A stretch of 64,000 nucleotides of DNA from NCBI GenBank assembly GCA_022376515.1, contig WTXI01000133.1:36655-100654 (forward strand), given 5' to 3'. Each line of letters starts with the position of its first letter. Positions within the stretch are counted from its first letter, which is position 1. The translations under genes and the position numbers were made by a program. Below are positions 1 to 10,831 of the stretch, piece by piece. The notes beneath the pieces are model-generated. The model was not told the origin of the DNA. It saw only the letters and a list, made by a program, of their open reading frames with translations, and ran no database searches. The stretch comes from Lactifluus volemus. Lineage: Eukaryota; Basidiomycota; Agaricomycetes; Russulales; Russulaceae.

Positions 1-250
1 AGGGAAGCAGTAACCATGGATCCGTTAGACAGAAATAGAGAAAAACATAGGTCATTGGAGGTATGGCGGTAGAAAGGAAACAGTAGCCATTTGTTGTCTT
101 GGAGAACATGAGGCTTGGGAGTACTAGTAGAAGTAATTGGATATATCGGTAAGTCAGACGGCAGTAGACCAGATGTAAGCATGGTATTTCTTGCCAGACA
201 TCTGAATCGCAGAAATGTAGAATGGCAACAACATGTAAATGTGTCGTTCT
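1..250. repeat. Flank of a DUF6533 tandem array, second copy near 1635-1830
   Basis: The first 250 bases resemble 1635-1830. Both begin with a shared stretch around 'gaagcagtaaccatgga', then share a 'ttgttgtcttgg' segment and a 'cagtaga.tagatg' segment in the same order and spacing, with many substitutions. The window therefore seems to open inside a tandem array whose units also contain the DUF6533 sequences at 840-1440 and 2988-4560. No gene is seen in 1450-2980 apart from this flank. Confidence 0.5.
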
Positions 251-839
251 GAGTATGGGTCGTGCGAGGCAAGAGTCAAGACACGACTTGGTGGCCAGCT
301 GGCAGGTTCAAGGGGGTTCGGTTGTCGCAATCCGGCCCAGGGCTCGGCAAGCCAGGAATCGCCGCGCACCCTGTAGTTCAAGTTGCCAGTGGCGCTCTAC
401 GCTCATTGGCAGCGTTCAGAACTTGTCATGTCCAAGTTGGGGGGCAGCATTTGCAACAACGACTGCACCTGTTTGATTCCGATTACAAGCCATGTACGAG
501 ACCGCGTGAATTTCTGGTTATAATTGTACCGGCTAATGACTTCTCAATGGACCATCGGGCCTACTACTTGTATACGCCTATCCATAATACATCAAGATCG
601 TTAAGATAGCCGGAAGAATTAAGCCTGTTGTACTGGCCCGCTGGCGGTCGGCATGCAGACCAAGGACAGCTCAGGCATAACACAGCCGAAAGGAGTAGAG
701 TGTTATTTGATTTTGAATGTATCACGTCTAGTGTGAAAGGATCTGGGTTGAGATATGCATTGAGGAGGCGCGGCCGATATGCCCTAGAACCAATTTCCAT
801 AGACTTTTGCCACTCCAGAATAAATGACGTTCTGTATCC

Positions 840-1440
840 ATCACGCATCATAGCTTATTTTATACCTATTGGTCATTGTCATTGAGATCCTACGGCCTTT
901 CTCCTGTACATTTTGTTGTGCGCCTTCCTCACTGCCATGTGCATCAGATCCACCACATCCACGAAAACTATCTGCTTGTCTTGTACCTGTTTGCATTTGC
1001 ACGACCAAAGTTAATGAGACGTGCCCGTCCCCGATATTGACTTGTCTACTCTGACAGCATCGGAGTTCCGATGGAGCCTGTAGGACCATCACAAAGCCCT
1101 CGTGGTATACATGGGACCCTGACAGCTACGGCATGTCGCGTATTTCAATCTCAAATCAGGATGATGGACGCACTGAGACTTCCTCGTGAAAGAAGTATGT
1201 TATGACCATTGGAAGGTGTCCAAGTAAAGGTAGGTAGCGATTTAAAAGACAGGCCAATGTAAACCACCCTTTCTTGTTGTGCGGAGGCCATAGGAATTGG
1301 ATTTCCCGGGATAACGTGAGGGAATAGTCGTAATACAACATGACTTAAAAACCAGCGATACCCAGTTCAGCTTTTAGGTGGATGAATTGAAAGCACCCTT
1401 GCGGCTGAGAGTTTGAAAATTGAGTTGAGGAATCTAAAAT
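840..1440 (-). pseudogene. DUF6533 membrane-protein relic with internal deletion
   Basis: On the minus strand 1159-1341 encodes the DUF6533 signature (YDYSLTLSREIQFLWPP, then LLNRYLPLL), the first membrane hairpin of a multi-pass protein family of unknown function found in Agaricomycetes. Downstream it follows the neighbouring copy only as far as an intronic segment near 1080-1150. It then jumps to a stretch near 980-1040 that matches the region just past the 3' end of the other copy (about 2960-3010). The exons for the middle membrane helices are missing, so this is a deletion relic. Function of the family is not known. Confidence 0.6.
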
Positions 1441-2987
1441 GAGTGATTGAATCAACAAGATTGCTGGAGAGATTCGGAGCTCAGAGCCGCTTACGTACAT
1501 TTCGCAGCGAATGGACGGAGCTTGACGTCCACTGGCGAAGGCATAGCAAGCACAGCTGGCGATTTGGAGGACCTCACTTCAAGTTGAAAAAGGAGAGTAG
1601 AAATTATGTGACATACAGGATTTGTGCCCAGCCTGTGGGGAAGCAGTAACCATGGACCGGCTAGGTGTAAGTCGAGCGTAAAACATGTTAGAAAGGATAG
1701 GCGCTTGACACTTGTTGTCTTGGGGACCTCAGGTTTGAACGCATCGTTTCTAGGAGCAATAAAACATGTTGGGAAGCACCCAGAATTGCCACGGACAGCA
1801 GTAGACTAGATGCAAAACGGTATTACTTGCATTTGTCGCGCGGCGGAAACCCAAAACGGGCTAAGAGTAGTGAATCGCTCGTCAGTGCCGGGATAGTCTG
1901 CGGTACAAGTCAAGGAGATACGGTTCACAGGGACTTGTTCACCCGCGCTCAGCGGAACTCAACATCCGAGTCGGATGTTCCTTTGTATGTATATGACCTG
2001 TTCAAGTTGGCCCATCCGGTCATTGCCAAGGGTTGTAGCGTGGGAAATGTCCTATTTATAGGTCTCTCGCCCGCCGGAACAACGAACAAGACAACCATTG
2101 ATAAATTGACTGTTACACTCCCGCCCATGTCATGTCTACTCTACCCAAGACATTTACCCCGATACGGCCCAGTTCAAGTGTCCTGGTTCCCGTGGCCATT
2201 GAATAGTTTCTGCACCAGCCTCACCCAATGCTAGTGTCCGATGTGCGAAGACTGTTCGCCTCAGGGTCAAAAAAGTCCATCGAGATGTTCCTCGACACCT
2301 TCACTGCACACACCACGCCAGATTTAGACTCAAACATCCACCTTACCTCGAGTCCATCTCCCTCCTGCCCGCGCTCAGCCTCTCTCCTCTACCCTGCCAC
2401 ATCACCGCAATATCGCAACCACTTTCGAGACGCACGCACGATGCACCAGCACCGGACCCGCCACCGCCACTGGGAGGATGTTTTTTTCGTGGTGCCGTAC
2501 GTCCCACCGTCTCTGAAATTGGGCTAATGGTGTTCGTGATAAACCACAACCATGGGTTCTAGATTTTTTTTTGGCCCCACGAGGAGTGGGCTGGCCCTGA
2601 TGTCTTGAGAGCGAACCTGCTGAGCAAATGCGTCAAATTATTCTGTCCGCTCACAATACCGTCCACGCAACTCCGGTACCCCCAATCGGTGGCTGCGCTG
2701 CGCTCTATGCGAAGTTGATGGAGGGTCTAGACTATAGGTGCGTTCATCCTCTTATTCAGTTTAACGTTCTGAGAGGGAAGATGTCTGTCAGGATGTATGC
2801 TATATGCTGTTCGGTGGTGCATCGTACGCTTTTTTATTATTAATAATGACAAGTTTTTTTTACATTGTTTTGCTTTTCCGATTCCTTGGACTCTTCGTTG
2901 GAACATCATGATTCCGTCGTCAATGTGAACCAGTGCAATCACACTCACGAGCTACACGTCTGTCTCGTACATTTGCACGACAAAAAG

Positions 2988-4560
2988 TTAGTGAGACGCG
3001 CTAACATTGCTCATGACCAGACAGGTAGTGTTCAAACGGGATGATATCGGCCCTACGGGCGGTAGAGCCGCCTGGAACCTGTCCTCGGTTTCTACCGCCG
3101 TCGGTAAGTGTATGAGAGCAGAGCTTTGCTCGCGTAGATTTAACACGAAACGGGAGACGAGAGTGACAGAGAGCCTGTACATCCCCAATTAGTACCGGAA
3201 CGGACAAGTCACGATATCAGTTATATCAGGACGAACACATTGGTCAAGGCTTCGGTAGAAGTTTTCATTAATGGCTGTATTTGGCAGATATGTCAATGTA
3301 TAAAAATGAAGTTCCAACATGGAAACGGACTGGGGAAAGCTAGGGAAAAGGCATAGCGTTAAAATCTGCAAGATGGTAGACGAAATGTTGACTTACCCAA
3401 AGGACCAAAATATTTCCTAAATTCACAGTAAACAGTACACTTTAAGGGGTTATCAAGGTCTGATCGAAAACAGCCAGAACGCCACTTACAAGAAGTACAT
3501 GGCCCCTATGATGGTTGGTAAGTCTCGGTGCGTAGGTTATCATTCAGCTCGACGTACCATCACGAACAATTACATCTAGTAGAGGTATGCCTCTCCCTAT
3601 GGTAAAGGCCTTGTACAGCGTGAAGGAGAATATCACACTGTCCCAAACGAGCAAGCCAGTCCATGCCAAAGCGGCAACTGTCCATCACATTATTGGAGCC
3701 GCGGAGACAGTTACGCAGTAACTTACATCGGCCCCTATCACAAAGGTGACACAAGTCGTACCAGCAATAAACCCCATGCAAGACCGGCCACGTACCCGAT
3801 ATATGGGGTGAACTGATTACACCCATGGATACTGGATATAACCTCGATTATTTCTCCCCCTGAGCGACGGCCCGCGGCTATCATCACCTTCGCAAAGGGA
3901 TGGTAAGATATACGTAAGCGTACGCTGTGAGCTCTATAGAAGAGGCTTACAACCGCATTGAAGATCCCCCCTGAGCCTATCATGACGAGTAGTACCAGGA
4001 GACGAAAACTTCTGGCGTACAACGCATAGATGCGAACTATGGAGAGTACTCCATGAGGATAATTAAAAGTCAATAGATTTAAACGAGTGAAACAGTCTAG
4101 AACGTACTGCCAGTGAGGAGCTGTAAAATGATCGCAAAATTCTCGTGGTATATATGTAGACCCCGACAGCTACGATCAGGTAAGTTATATGCCCCGAGAG
4201 TGCATATTTGAGAAACTTACAGCTTTCCTCGGTCAAAATCAGGTCTGGCTAACCTCAAATAAGGACAACGGACGCACTGAGAGTTCCCCTGGGACAAGAA
4301 ATGTTACAACAAACGGAACGTGTCCGAGCAAAGGAAGGTAGCGGTTGAGAAGACAGCCAAATGTAAACCAGCTCTGCCTATTGTGCGGAGGCCACAGAAA
4401 CTGGATTTCCTGGTCCAAGGTAAGTGCATAGTCGTAAAACAATATCACTGAAAGCCCAAATACTGAGTTCGGCGTGGAGGTAGACAATTAGGGGGCTCAC
4501 CTGTAGCTGAGAGATTGAGAATGGAGTTGAGGAAACTGGAATGAGCAGGGATTGAAGAAT
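2988..4560 (-). CDS. DUF6533 domain membrane protein, multi-exon
   Basis: Minus-strand exons can be strung together. An exon near 4265-4450 carries the DUF6533 core (YDYALTLDQEIQFLWPP, LLNRYLPLL). One near 3940-4070 has RIYALYARSFRLLVLLV. One near 3560-3800 covers CNQFTPYIGY and then DSVIFSFTLYKAF. A short exon near 3400-3430 has VNLGNILVLW, and a last exon has VTLVSRFVLNLRE and ends at 2988. Order and spacing match the seven-helix layout of this family, whose role is unknown. No convincing ATG was found for the first exon, so the 5' end is approximate and the gene may be incomplete. It sits in a tandem array with the relic at 840-1440. An inactive copy cannot be excluded. Confidence 0.6.
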
Positions 4561-4589
4561 CAACGAGAGTTGCAGGAAAGAATCAGAGT

Positions 4590-5470
4590 TTAGAGACGCT
4601 TACACAAATTCCCCAGCATGTGGGCCAAGGTCGATGTCCGCCTGGGACATGGAACGATTAGAAGACCAAAGCCTTCCCTGAAGACAACAGAAATACAAGC
4701 CCAAAGTGGATCTTATATGCAACCTAGACCAGACATGCGTGCAGGGATAAGTAACCATCATTTGCGTCTATTCTTTGATGGGAATGGAAACGTTCATAAT
4801 TGGACTACTTATGGGCACATATTGGTGGGACGTGATGGGGTCGCTCAGGCTTTCCAATAACGTCAGTCCTGTGTTGTCCTAGAGATTTTTGGTAAAACTT
4901 CTGACTTTGTTGCCATGAGGGTATTTGCAATGAGTGGCGTGGGTGTGGCTTTTGGCTTGGGTAACATGACATACCAGAATAGTCGTTCTGGATACAAGAC
5001 TGTGAATAAGTTACGCCTCTAACTGTCGTGATGCCATCGAATTTTCACCTCGCAAAAGGCATATGAGCCTGAGGTGTCAACTTGAAACATGTCGGAGGCT
5101 GAGGGTAACACTCCGTCATGGTCTTGGCTCAACGTGCCGTAAGACATGTGACACTGCACCTCTTATGACGCCGTAATTCGCCACGACATCATCATCGCGA
5201 TGCAACTTGCGATCTGCAGGGCGTCAAAGCCCTCCACTCGCCCTTCTTCCCACGCTGACCACTTTATGTTGTCCTGAACCGACGGCCTAGAAGGCAATAG
5301 GGACCCGCCAAACGTTCTGGCCTGGGTCGGGGCACGACGGGACCCGCCGAGGCCGCCTCCCAAGATCACGTGCTATTCCGGTTCTCCCTTATCCCGAGGT
5401 CGTTCGAGATTCAAAGTGGTGTGGTATAAAATGCCTCGCGTAAATGGCTTTTCTCTTTCACTACTCGTAC
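4590..5470. other. Intergenic, no gene seen; TATA box at right end
   Basis: No coding signal is convincing here. The last part is the likely promoter of the alcohol dehydrogenase gene, with a TATAAA at 5425-5430, about 45 bases before its ATG. Confidence 0.5.
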
Positions 5471-5471
5471 G

Positions 5472-6997
5472 ATGTCTCAACAAATCCCAAGAATTCAAAA
5501 GGCCGCTGTACTCGACTCCCATGACACACCTATTCGCATTAAAGATGACCATCCGGTGAAGCAACCAGATGACCTCGCCCCTGGAGAGTGTCTTCTTAAG
5601 ATGCACTGCACTGGCGTGTGCCACACAGATCTCCACGCCCGTTTGGGTGATTGGCCTTTGCCTTGCAAGCTTCCCCTCATCGGAGGCCACGAAGGCGTCG
5701 GCGACATTGTCGCCATTGGTGCACACACGGTCAACTCTCCGGTCAAGATCGGCGACCGCGTCGGCGTCAAGTGGCTCGCTGACTCGTGTCTACAATGCGA
5801 GCAGTGCAGAAAGGGTTTAGAACAAAGTATGTATTCTTACACCCCTCTGACACAAAGCTGATGTTGAATGACTAATAATACACAGCGTGCTCCAAGGCCA
5901 AGCTGAGTGGATACACCGTGGACGGGACCTTCTCTCAATATGTGGTACGAATGTCGTGATTACTGTCCTCCCCCAATATCACATAACTAGGACGGTTAGG
6001 TTTCTTATGTTTCTCATGTCACGCCAATCCCCGAAAGCCTAAGCAGCCAGGAAGCAGCTTCGTTCCTCTGCGCAGTACATACCTACACTGCTAGGCCAGG
6101 ACGAATATTAATTTTTCCATGCACAGGGTGTCACCGTGTACCGTGCGTTAAAATACAGTCAAACTAACCCTGGCGATTGGATTGTTATTCCTGGTGCAGG
6201 CGGTGGCCTTGGTCATCTTGGTTTGCGCCGTCCTTGCCACTTCAATTATCCAATCTCTCATGAGGGTTATCTCACTCAGCTGTGCAGTATGCAGTACACG
6301 CCTTCGGGCTGCGAGTCATAGCCATCGGTTCGTCATCCGAGTTTCAAACCGCTTGGTCCATTTCTCACTCTAGTGTTACTTAGATACTGGGGCAGAAAAG
6401 CGACGACTATGTTTAGAACTTGGTTCTGAGAAATGGATTGACTTCCGTGAGACGAAGGACTTGGTTAAAGACATCAAGGAAGCCGCGGGTGGTGATGGCC
6501 CACATGCAACACTAGTTTCGGCAGCCAGTGTGAGTCTTTGAACCTACGGGCGTGGTATAGAAGCATGTAATCAAGGATACATAGAGCTCTGCATACGAGC
6601 AAGCGGTTGATTACCTCCGTCCCGGTGGCTCGCTCCTGCTCGTTGGCCTTCCTGGAAAAGCCCAGATTGGTGCATCAATCTTCTGGACGGTGGTCAAAGG
6701 AATTAACATGGTTGGGTCATATGTTGGGTACGCATTTATATTCGACTTCAGCGCGGAGTAACGCAGCGAGCCTACTATCACCCTCTCAGCAACCGCCAGG
6801 ACGCGCGTGAAGCTCTGGACATTGCTTCGATGGGCAAGATCCGGTGTCATTTCGTGCAGAAGCCGCTGTCAGCCTTAACAGAGTACGTTTTGTCACGAAA
6901 CATAGAGCGGTGTTGCTGAACTTTCCACCGCATTAGGGTTTATGAAGGCATGGAACAGGGTACGGTCGTTGGACGTGTTGTTTTAAATATGGAATAA
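5472..6997 (+). CDS. Zinc-dependent alcohol dehydrogenase (ADH1 type)
   Basis: Encodes a medium-chain, zinc-dependent alcohol dehydrogenase of about 350 residues that interconverts alcohols and aldehydes with NAD, probably in the cytosol. The first exon from 5472 has the catalytic-zinc signature CTGVCHTDLHARLGDWP and GGHEGVG. It continues into the structural-zinc cysteines CLQCEQC, with the fourth cysteine (TCSKAK) in exon 2. Later exons give VTPIPESLSSQEAASFLCAG, the cofactor loop GAGGGLGHLAVQYA (restored only when the intron at about 6221-6279 is removed), TGAEKR, LRPGGSLLLVGLPG and the end EGMEQGTVVGRVVLNME. All introns are GT-AG, including one ending at the TAG near 5999. No frame break was found. 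It stands between decayed repeats, so it is an isolated intact gene. Confidence 0.9.
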
Positions 6998-6999
6998 AA

Positions 7000-9700
7000 G
7001 GGTGGACTGCTAACCATGTGACTCGGAGATTGGGTGTAAGATTTTCAGAAGCGTAGCTTATGGGGGACCTGTTTTGAACGAAGCTTATCTGGTACTACGA
7101 ACTAACAGAGACGTTTTCTTGCCACTGTAGTGGTATAGCCAGACTGTTACGTACATATGGAACGATGATCTCGAAGACTTCTCAGATTTGAGAAGGCATT
7201 AGTCATCAGTCTTTCGTACCCATACCGTGACATCGGCAGCTCAGACCCTCGCGTAGTGGATACTCCTCTAACCCGAGAAACATACAAGGTTCCAGGAGCT
7301 CTGAACTAGAATCCCGTCGTGATTGGTTCTGGGATGGAAAAAGGGCGATTCTACCTCATATCGGTATGTTATTAAAAAGTGACTATGTATTAAGTTGCGT
7401 ACTCGTCATTCCCCATAATCGTAGCCTTTCTTCAATTCAAAGCGCTCCAGGCTCTCTATAGGTGATCTCCTACCATTGCCGACTATAATCGACCATGGCA
7501 GCCTCAGAATTGATCTCGCACTGCTTCCCAAGCTCACCGACGAGCTGACATTCACTTGCCCTAACCATTGGTTCGGAGTTCCTTACGAAACAAGGAGATA
7601 TTTACCCGCCCAGAGGCTGACATGCTCTGACATGTTATCGCTTTTCTAGTAACTTTGCAGAGCACGAATCGATGCACCGGCCTGGCTACCTCATTATTAC
7701 CTGCTACTCCAAGGTGACTCCTACTACAAACGCTCGGTACCGTTCCAGCTTTTTCGCGATATAGAAGCATAAGTTTTCTCCGTTGATCTACTCACAAGAC
7801 ATCTCTGTTTCTATTCCGACCCTTCCATTCCACCTATGGCGTTTCTCGCAGATTAACACTATGGCATCGGACCCCTGGAATGCAGATCTAGCACTTCTCG
7901 GCCCATGTAACGTAAACCCGTGCTGTGTAACCGCAATACTGCTCCGCCGGAGAAGCGATGTGTTCATTTCACTTGGATTATTGGCGAGTCCATGGCCGCG
8001 ATATCAATGTGGTGAAGTGGTCACGGTCATGGATGGAACCTGAGGGTGTTTGATTCGATTTTTTGTACCCCTGTCACTCTACCTCTAACCTCTTGGACAG
8101 CAATGAAATCAAGAAGACATCCGCGCCGATGACGTGGACAATGATGACATGATGACAGGTCACGAATATAGGACCTTCTCAGACGTCGTCACGACTGAGT
8201 CCTACAGGTGCACTCCCACTTTGATCAAGGTGTAAAAAAAAAGTTATTCCGGCCTCGCACGCATCAGCCAGAATGACCCCGCTTAAGAATCCATAGCATG
8301 ACCACCCTTCCTACTCAGAAAAGGGAAGCGCAGTGGGCCAAGGGCTCTTCTGTGACCATCTACCAGGGAGTGTGTTGTGCATTCGCGTAGTCCGCACTGG
8401 GACTATAATGCCAAGGGGAATACTTCGATGACGAAGTCGCCCGAGGTGAGGGGAAATGTATCTGGCACTTGTTGAAGATGCCACTTACGTGTCTGTCAGC
8501 ATTTGTGAAAGGGTTTAACCAACTAACAAGAGAAGGGAGAAAAAAGGAATCCCGCAGAGACCTCCGAGTCAGCCACGCTGTACCGTGACGCGGCCCTTGC
8601 GCTTCTCCCCGCGGCCTTCTTCGGTCCTGGCCGCTACCCGAACCCGGACAGCAACTCGAGCCCCTGGACTTGGAGACGGGGTTCCAGTCACACCGTAAAA
8701 TTGATAGTCATTCCCACCTGAGGACTGTGGAGAGATGGATGAAGGGATTCGGACCCATGACCTTACTGTAATCGATGCGGCCATCGAAATCTGGTCATAT
8801 TCATATCCCAACGATTTATCTTGACGCCAGCAAGCATTCATACCTTCATCCACATGCATCCGGTGATTGCGAAAAGTAAACCTGTGCGACTTTATCGGGT
8901 ATGTTAGATAAGGGCACTAAGGTCGATCATTCAACTAGTGCGATTACGTGTGGTGGCGCTGAAGGATGTATTACAATACATCATGATAAAGTTCTTTGTT
9001 CAGTGAGGTTGACAGGGACTAAGTGTGGCTGAGGACCTTTACAGAAGCTAACTTACCAAAGCCTATATGACCCTGGATTTGAGTTCGATTTGTGAGTCAT
9101 GGGGACATGTCATAGCAAAGTGCGTTCCGCCACGTGAATAAACCGGAGGAGTTGGAAAGCATTCCCATTCTCAAACACGTTCTATAATTAAGCTCAGATC
9201 TTGCTAAGTACAAGAAGGCCATAAAGTCAACTTGAAGCACCCCACGGGGGAGGACCTGATGCCCAATCAGTTGTATAGAACCTAATAGAGGTCCAGCAGT
9301 ACGCACTGGTCTCTAGTCCGAGTCCACCCGGCTGTCTGAACTGGATTACCTCACAAGCAAAATTCCAGCCGTATACGTCGGCTCTTCTTACCCCATATCT
9401 CAAGGTGGCTTTCCTCTTAATGCAAAGCGTCGCGCGCCGGAGCGCTGTCGGGAAGTTGCTATTTACGTCCCAGCAATTGAAAGGATAGATATGAAAACTC
9501 GTGATGAGTTATCATTGGTAGTCATCCCGGGTCTTTCCTCGGAGGTGAACAACGATGTGGCAGTGTCAAACCTTCTTGTCATGAGGCTAAGGCCGATGCT
9601 CACGAGGGTTCATGGAAAAAATCGCCTTCTGTGCACTTCGTTTTGCGACGAAGCGCTGGTACGACAGGAGATAGGATAATGATTTACGGTTTCGGTTATC
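7000..9700. other. Gene-poor stretch with decayed coding-like scraps
   Basis: Short open pieces look protein-like but cannot be joined: LPKLTDELTFTCPNHWFGVP near 7530-7590, DYWRVHGRDINVVKWSRSWM near 7970-8040, and RIDMKTRDELSLVVIPGLSS near 9480-9540. They lie on the plus strand in shifting frames with stops between. I read this as one or more old, decayed genes of unknown family. No transposase or reverse transcriptase motif was recognised. Confidence 0.35.
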
Positions 9701-9990
9701 GCATCATCATTCGGACCTATGGTATACAAAATGAAACCATGTGCTCACTATTATTGTAAATCGCCGAGGAATTTCGCGTCCCGTGTCGGGCACGCTCCCA
9801 ACTGTCTTCTTCAGAAGATTCATCACTTTTTCATTACGAATGTTAGAGGCGCAGCGGTACAGTCTGCGCAGATCGAGATTAATATGTCCACGTTCGTCAG
9901 GTCAAGGGCTGAAGTTTTCTCTGCCCCGGTTTCGAATCCTTCATACGATGAGCGTTTGGTCGAAAAAAGGATGGTGCAATATCAGGAAAC

Positions 9991-10257
9991 AAGGGACTTG
10001 CCTACTCACAACAAGGCCTCCGGCCCCTCCCACCCCGCCCTGACCCCCTTGAATGATTCCGGCCTTGGCCGCGCTCCCTTTTTTCTAGCCTCCTCTTATT
10101 ATACTCCTTCTTTCCCCCCTTCCACTTACCTTGTTTCCTTACTCGTGTCTCCGATTGGTTAGTACCGTGTACAGAGTAACTTAGTCTTGTCGCAATATAC
10201 GCGGGGACTCTAAACCCCAATTCCAAAAAAAAAAAAAAAAAAAAGGGACTTGCCTAC
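9991..10257 (+). mobile_element. Short poly(A)-tailed retroposed insert with target-site duplication
   Basis: A direct repeat AAGGGACTTGCCTAC occurs at 9991-10005 and again at 10243-10257. Between them lies an insert of about 237 bases that ends in a run of 20 A (10225-10244). A 3' A-run next to a 15-base duplication is the signature of target-primed reverse transcription by a LINE-type enzyme, as for SINEs or processed RNA copies. The first half of the insert is strongly pyrimidine-rich. No clear tRNA-derived A/B box was found, so the source RNA is unknown. Confidence 0.8.
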
Positions 10258-10320
10258 GAGGCTTGAGGCTCGGGATAGGTTCGGATAGCTCCGAGCGGGT
10301 AGGCCGCTTAGGCAAGCCCT
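10245..10320. repeat. Imperfect hairpin next to the retroposed insert
   Basis: GGGACTTGCCTA at the left pairs with TAGGCAAGCCC at 10310-10320, and inside it GCTCGG pairs with CCGAGC. The left arm is also the right copy of the target-site duplication, so the insert landed inside or beside a pre-existing palindrome. It could be a small fold-back element. Confidence 0.45.
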
Positions 10321-10831
10321 ACAGTATTTCCTGTCTCACTTTTAGCTCAAAAGGGCACTTGTACCCCCTAGTCTTGTTACTCCTGTGAGTGCGCCTTGCT
10401 GGTAGTCAATTGTCATTGGAGCTTGAATCAGAGCCAATCACTTGCAAGGCTTCGGTGTGGACGTATCTATGATCACGAGTTGAGTTTAATTTTCTGGGAA
10501 AGTATTCACGGCTGAAGGGACCAACCAGCTTCTCAGGTTGTACATGTACTGTACACGTACAACTTCCTAACTTTCATGTGCTCTGTGTCGTAGGGCATCA
10601 GAAGTTTCCGAGTCGGTGGATCATGATGCCGATGCCCCAAGAGAGTTGCCAAAACGAGCAAGAGGTATCCGCCGGGTTACAAGTTACGTGTAGGGACTGC
10701 CTGTCCTGTCAACCTCACTTTATATTCTCTACTCGACAAACGGCTACAGTACTAGAGAATCGCCAATGCGCTGGCAGGCCTAGTAAGCAGCTATAAATTC
10801 TTCCGTTTGGTTTCTGACTCTCAGTAACATC

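Noticed and set aside
10006..10242. Processed pseudogene of a known protein
   Set aside because: No frame in the insert resembles a known protein; a SINE-like or non-coding RNA copy fits better, though the source is unknown.
10245..10320. Possible tRNA or other structured RNA gene
   Set aside because: The hairpin lacks tRNA arms and A/B boxes; better described as a palindrome.
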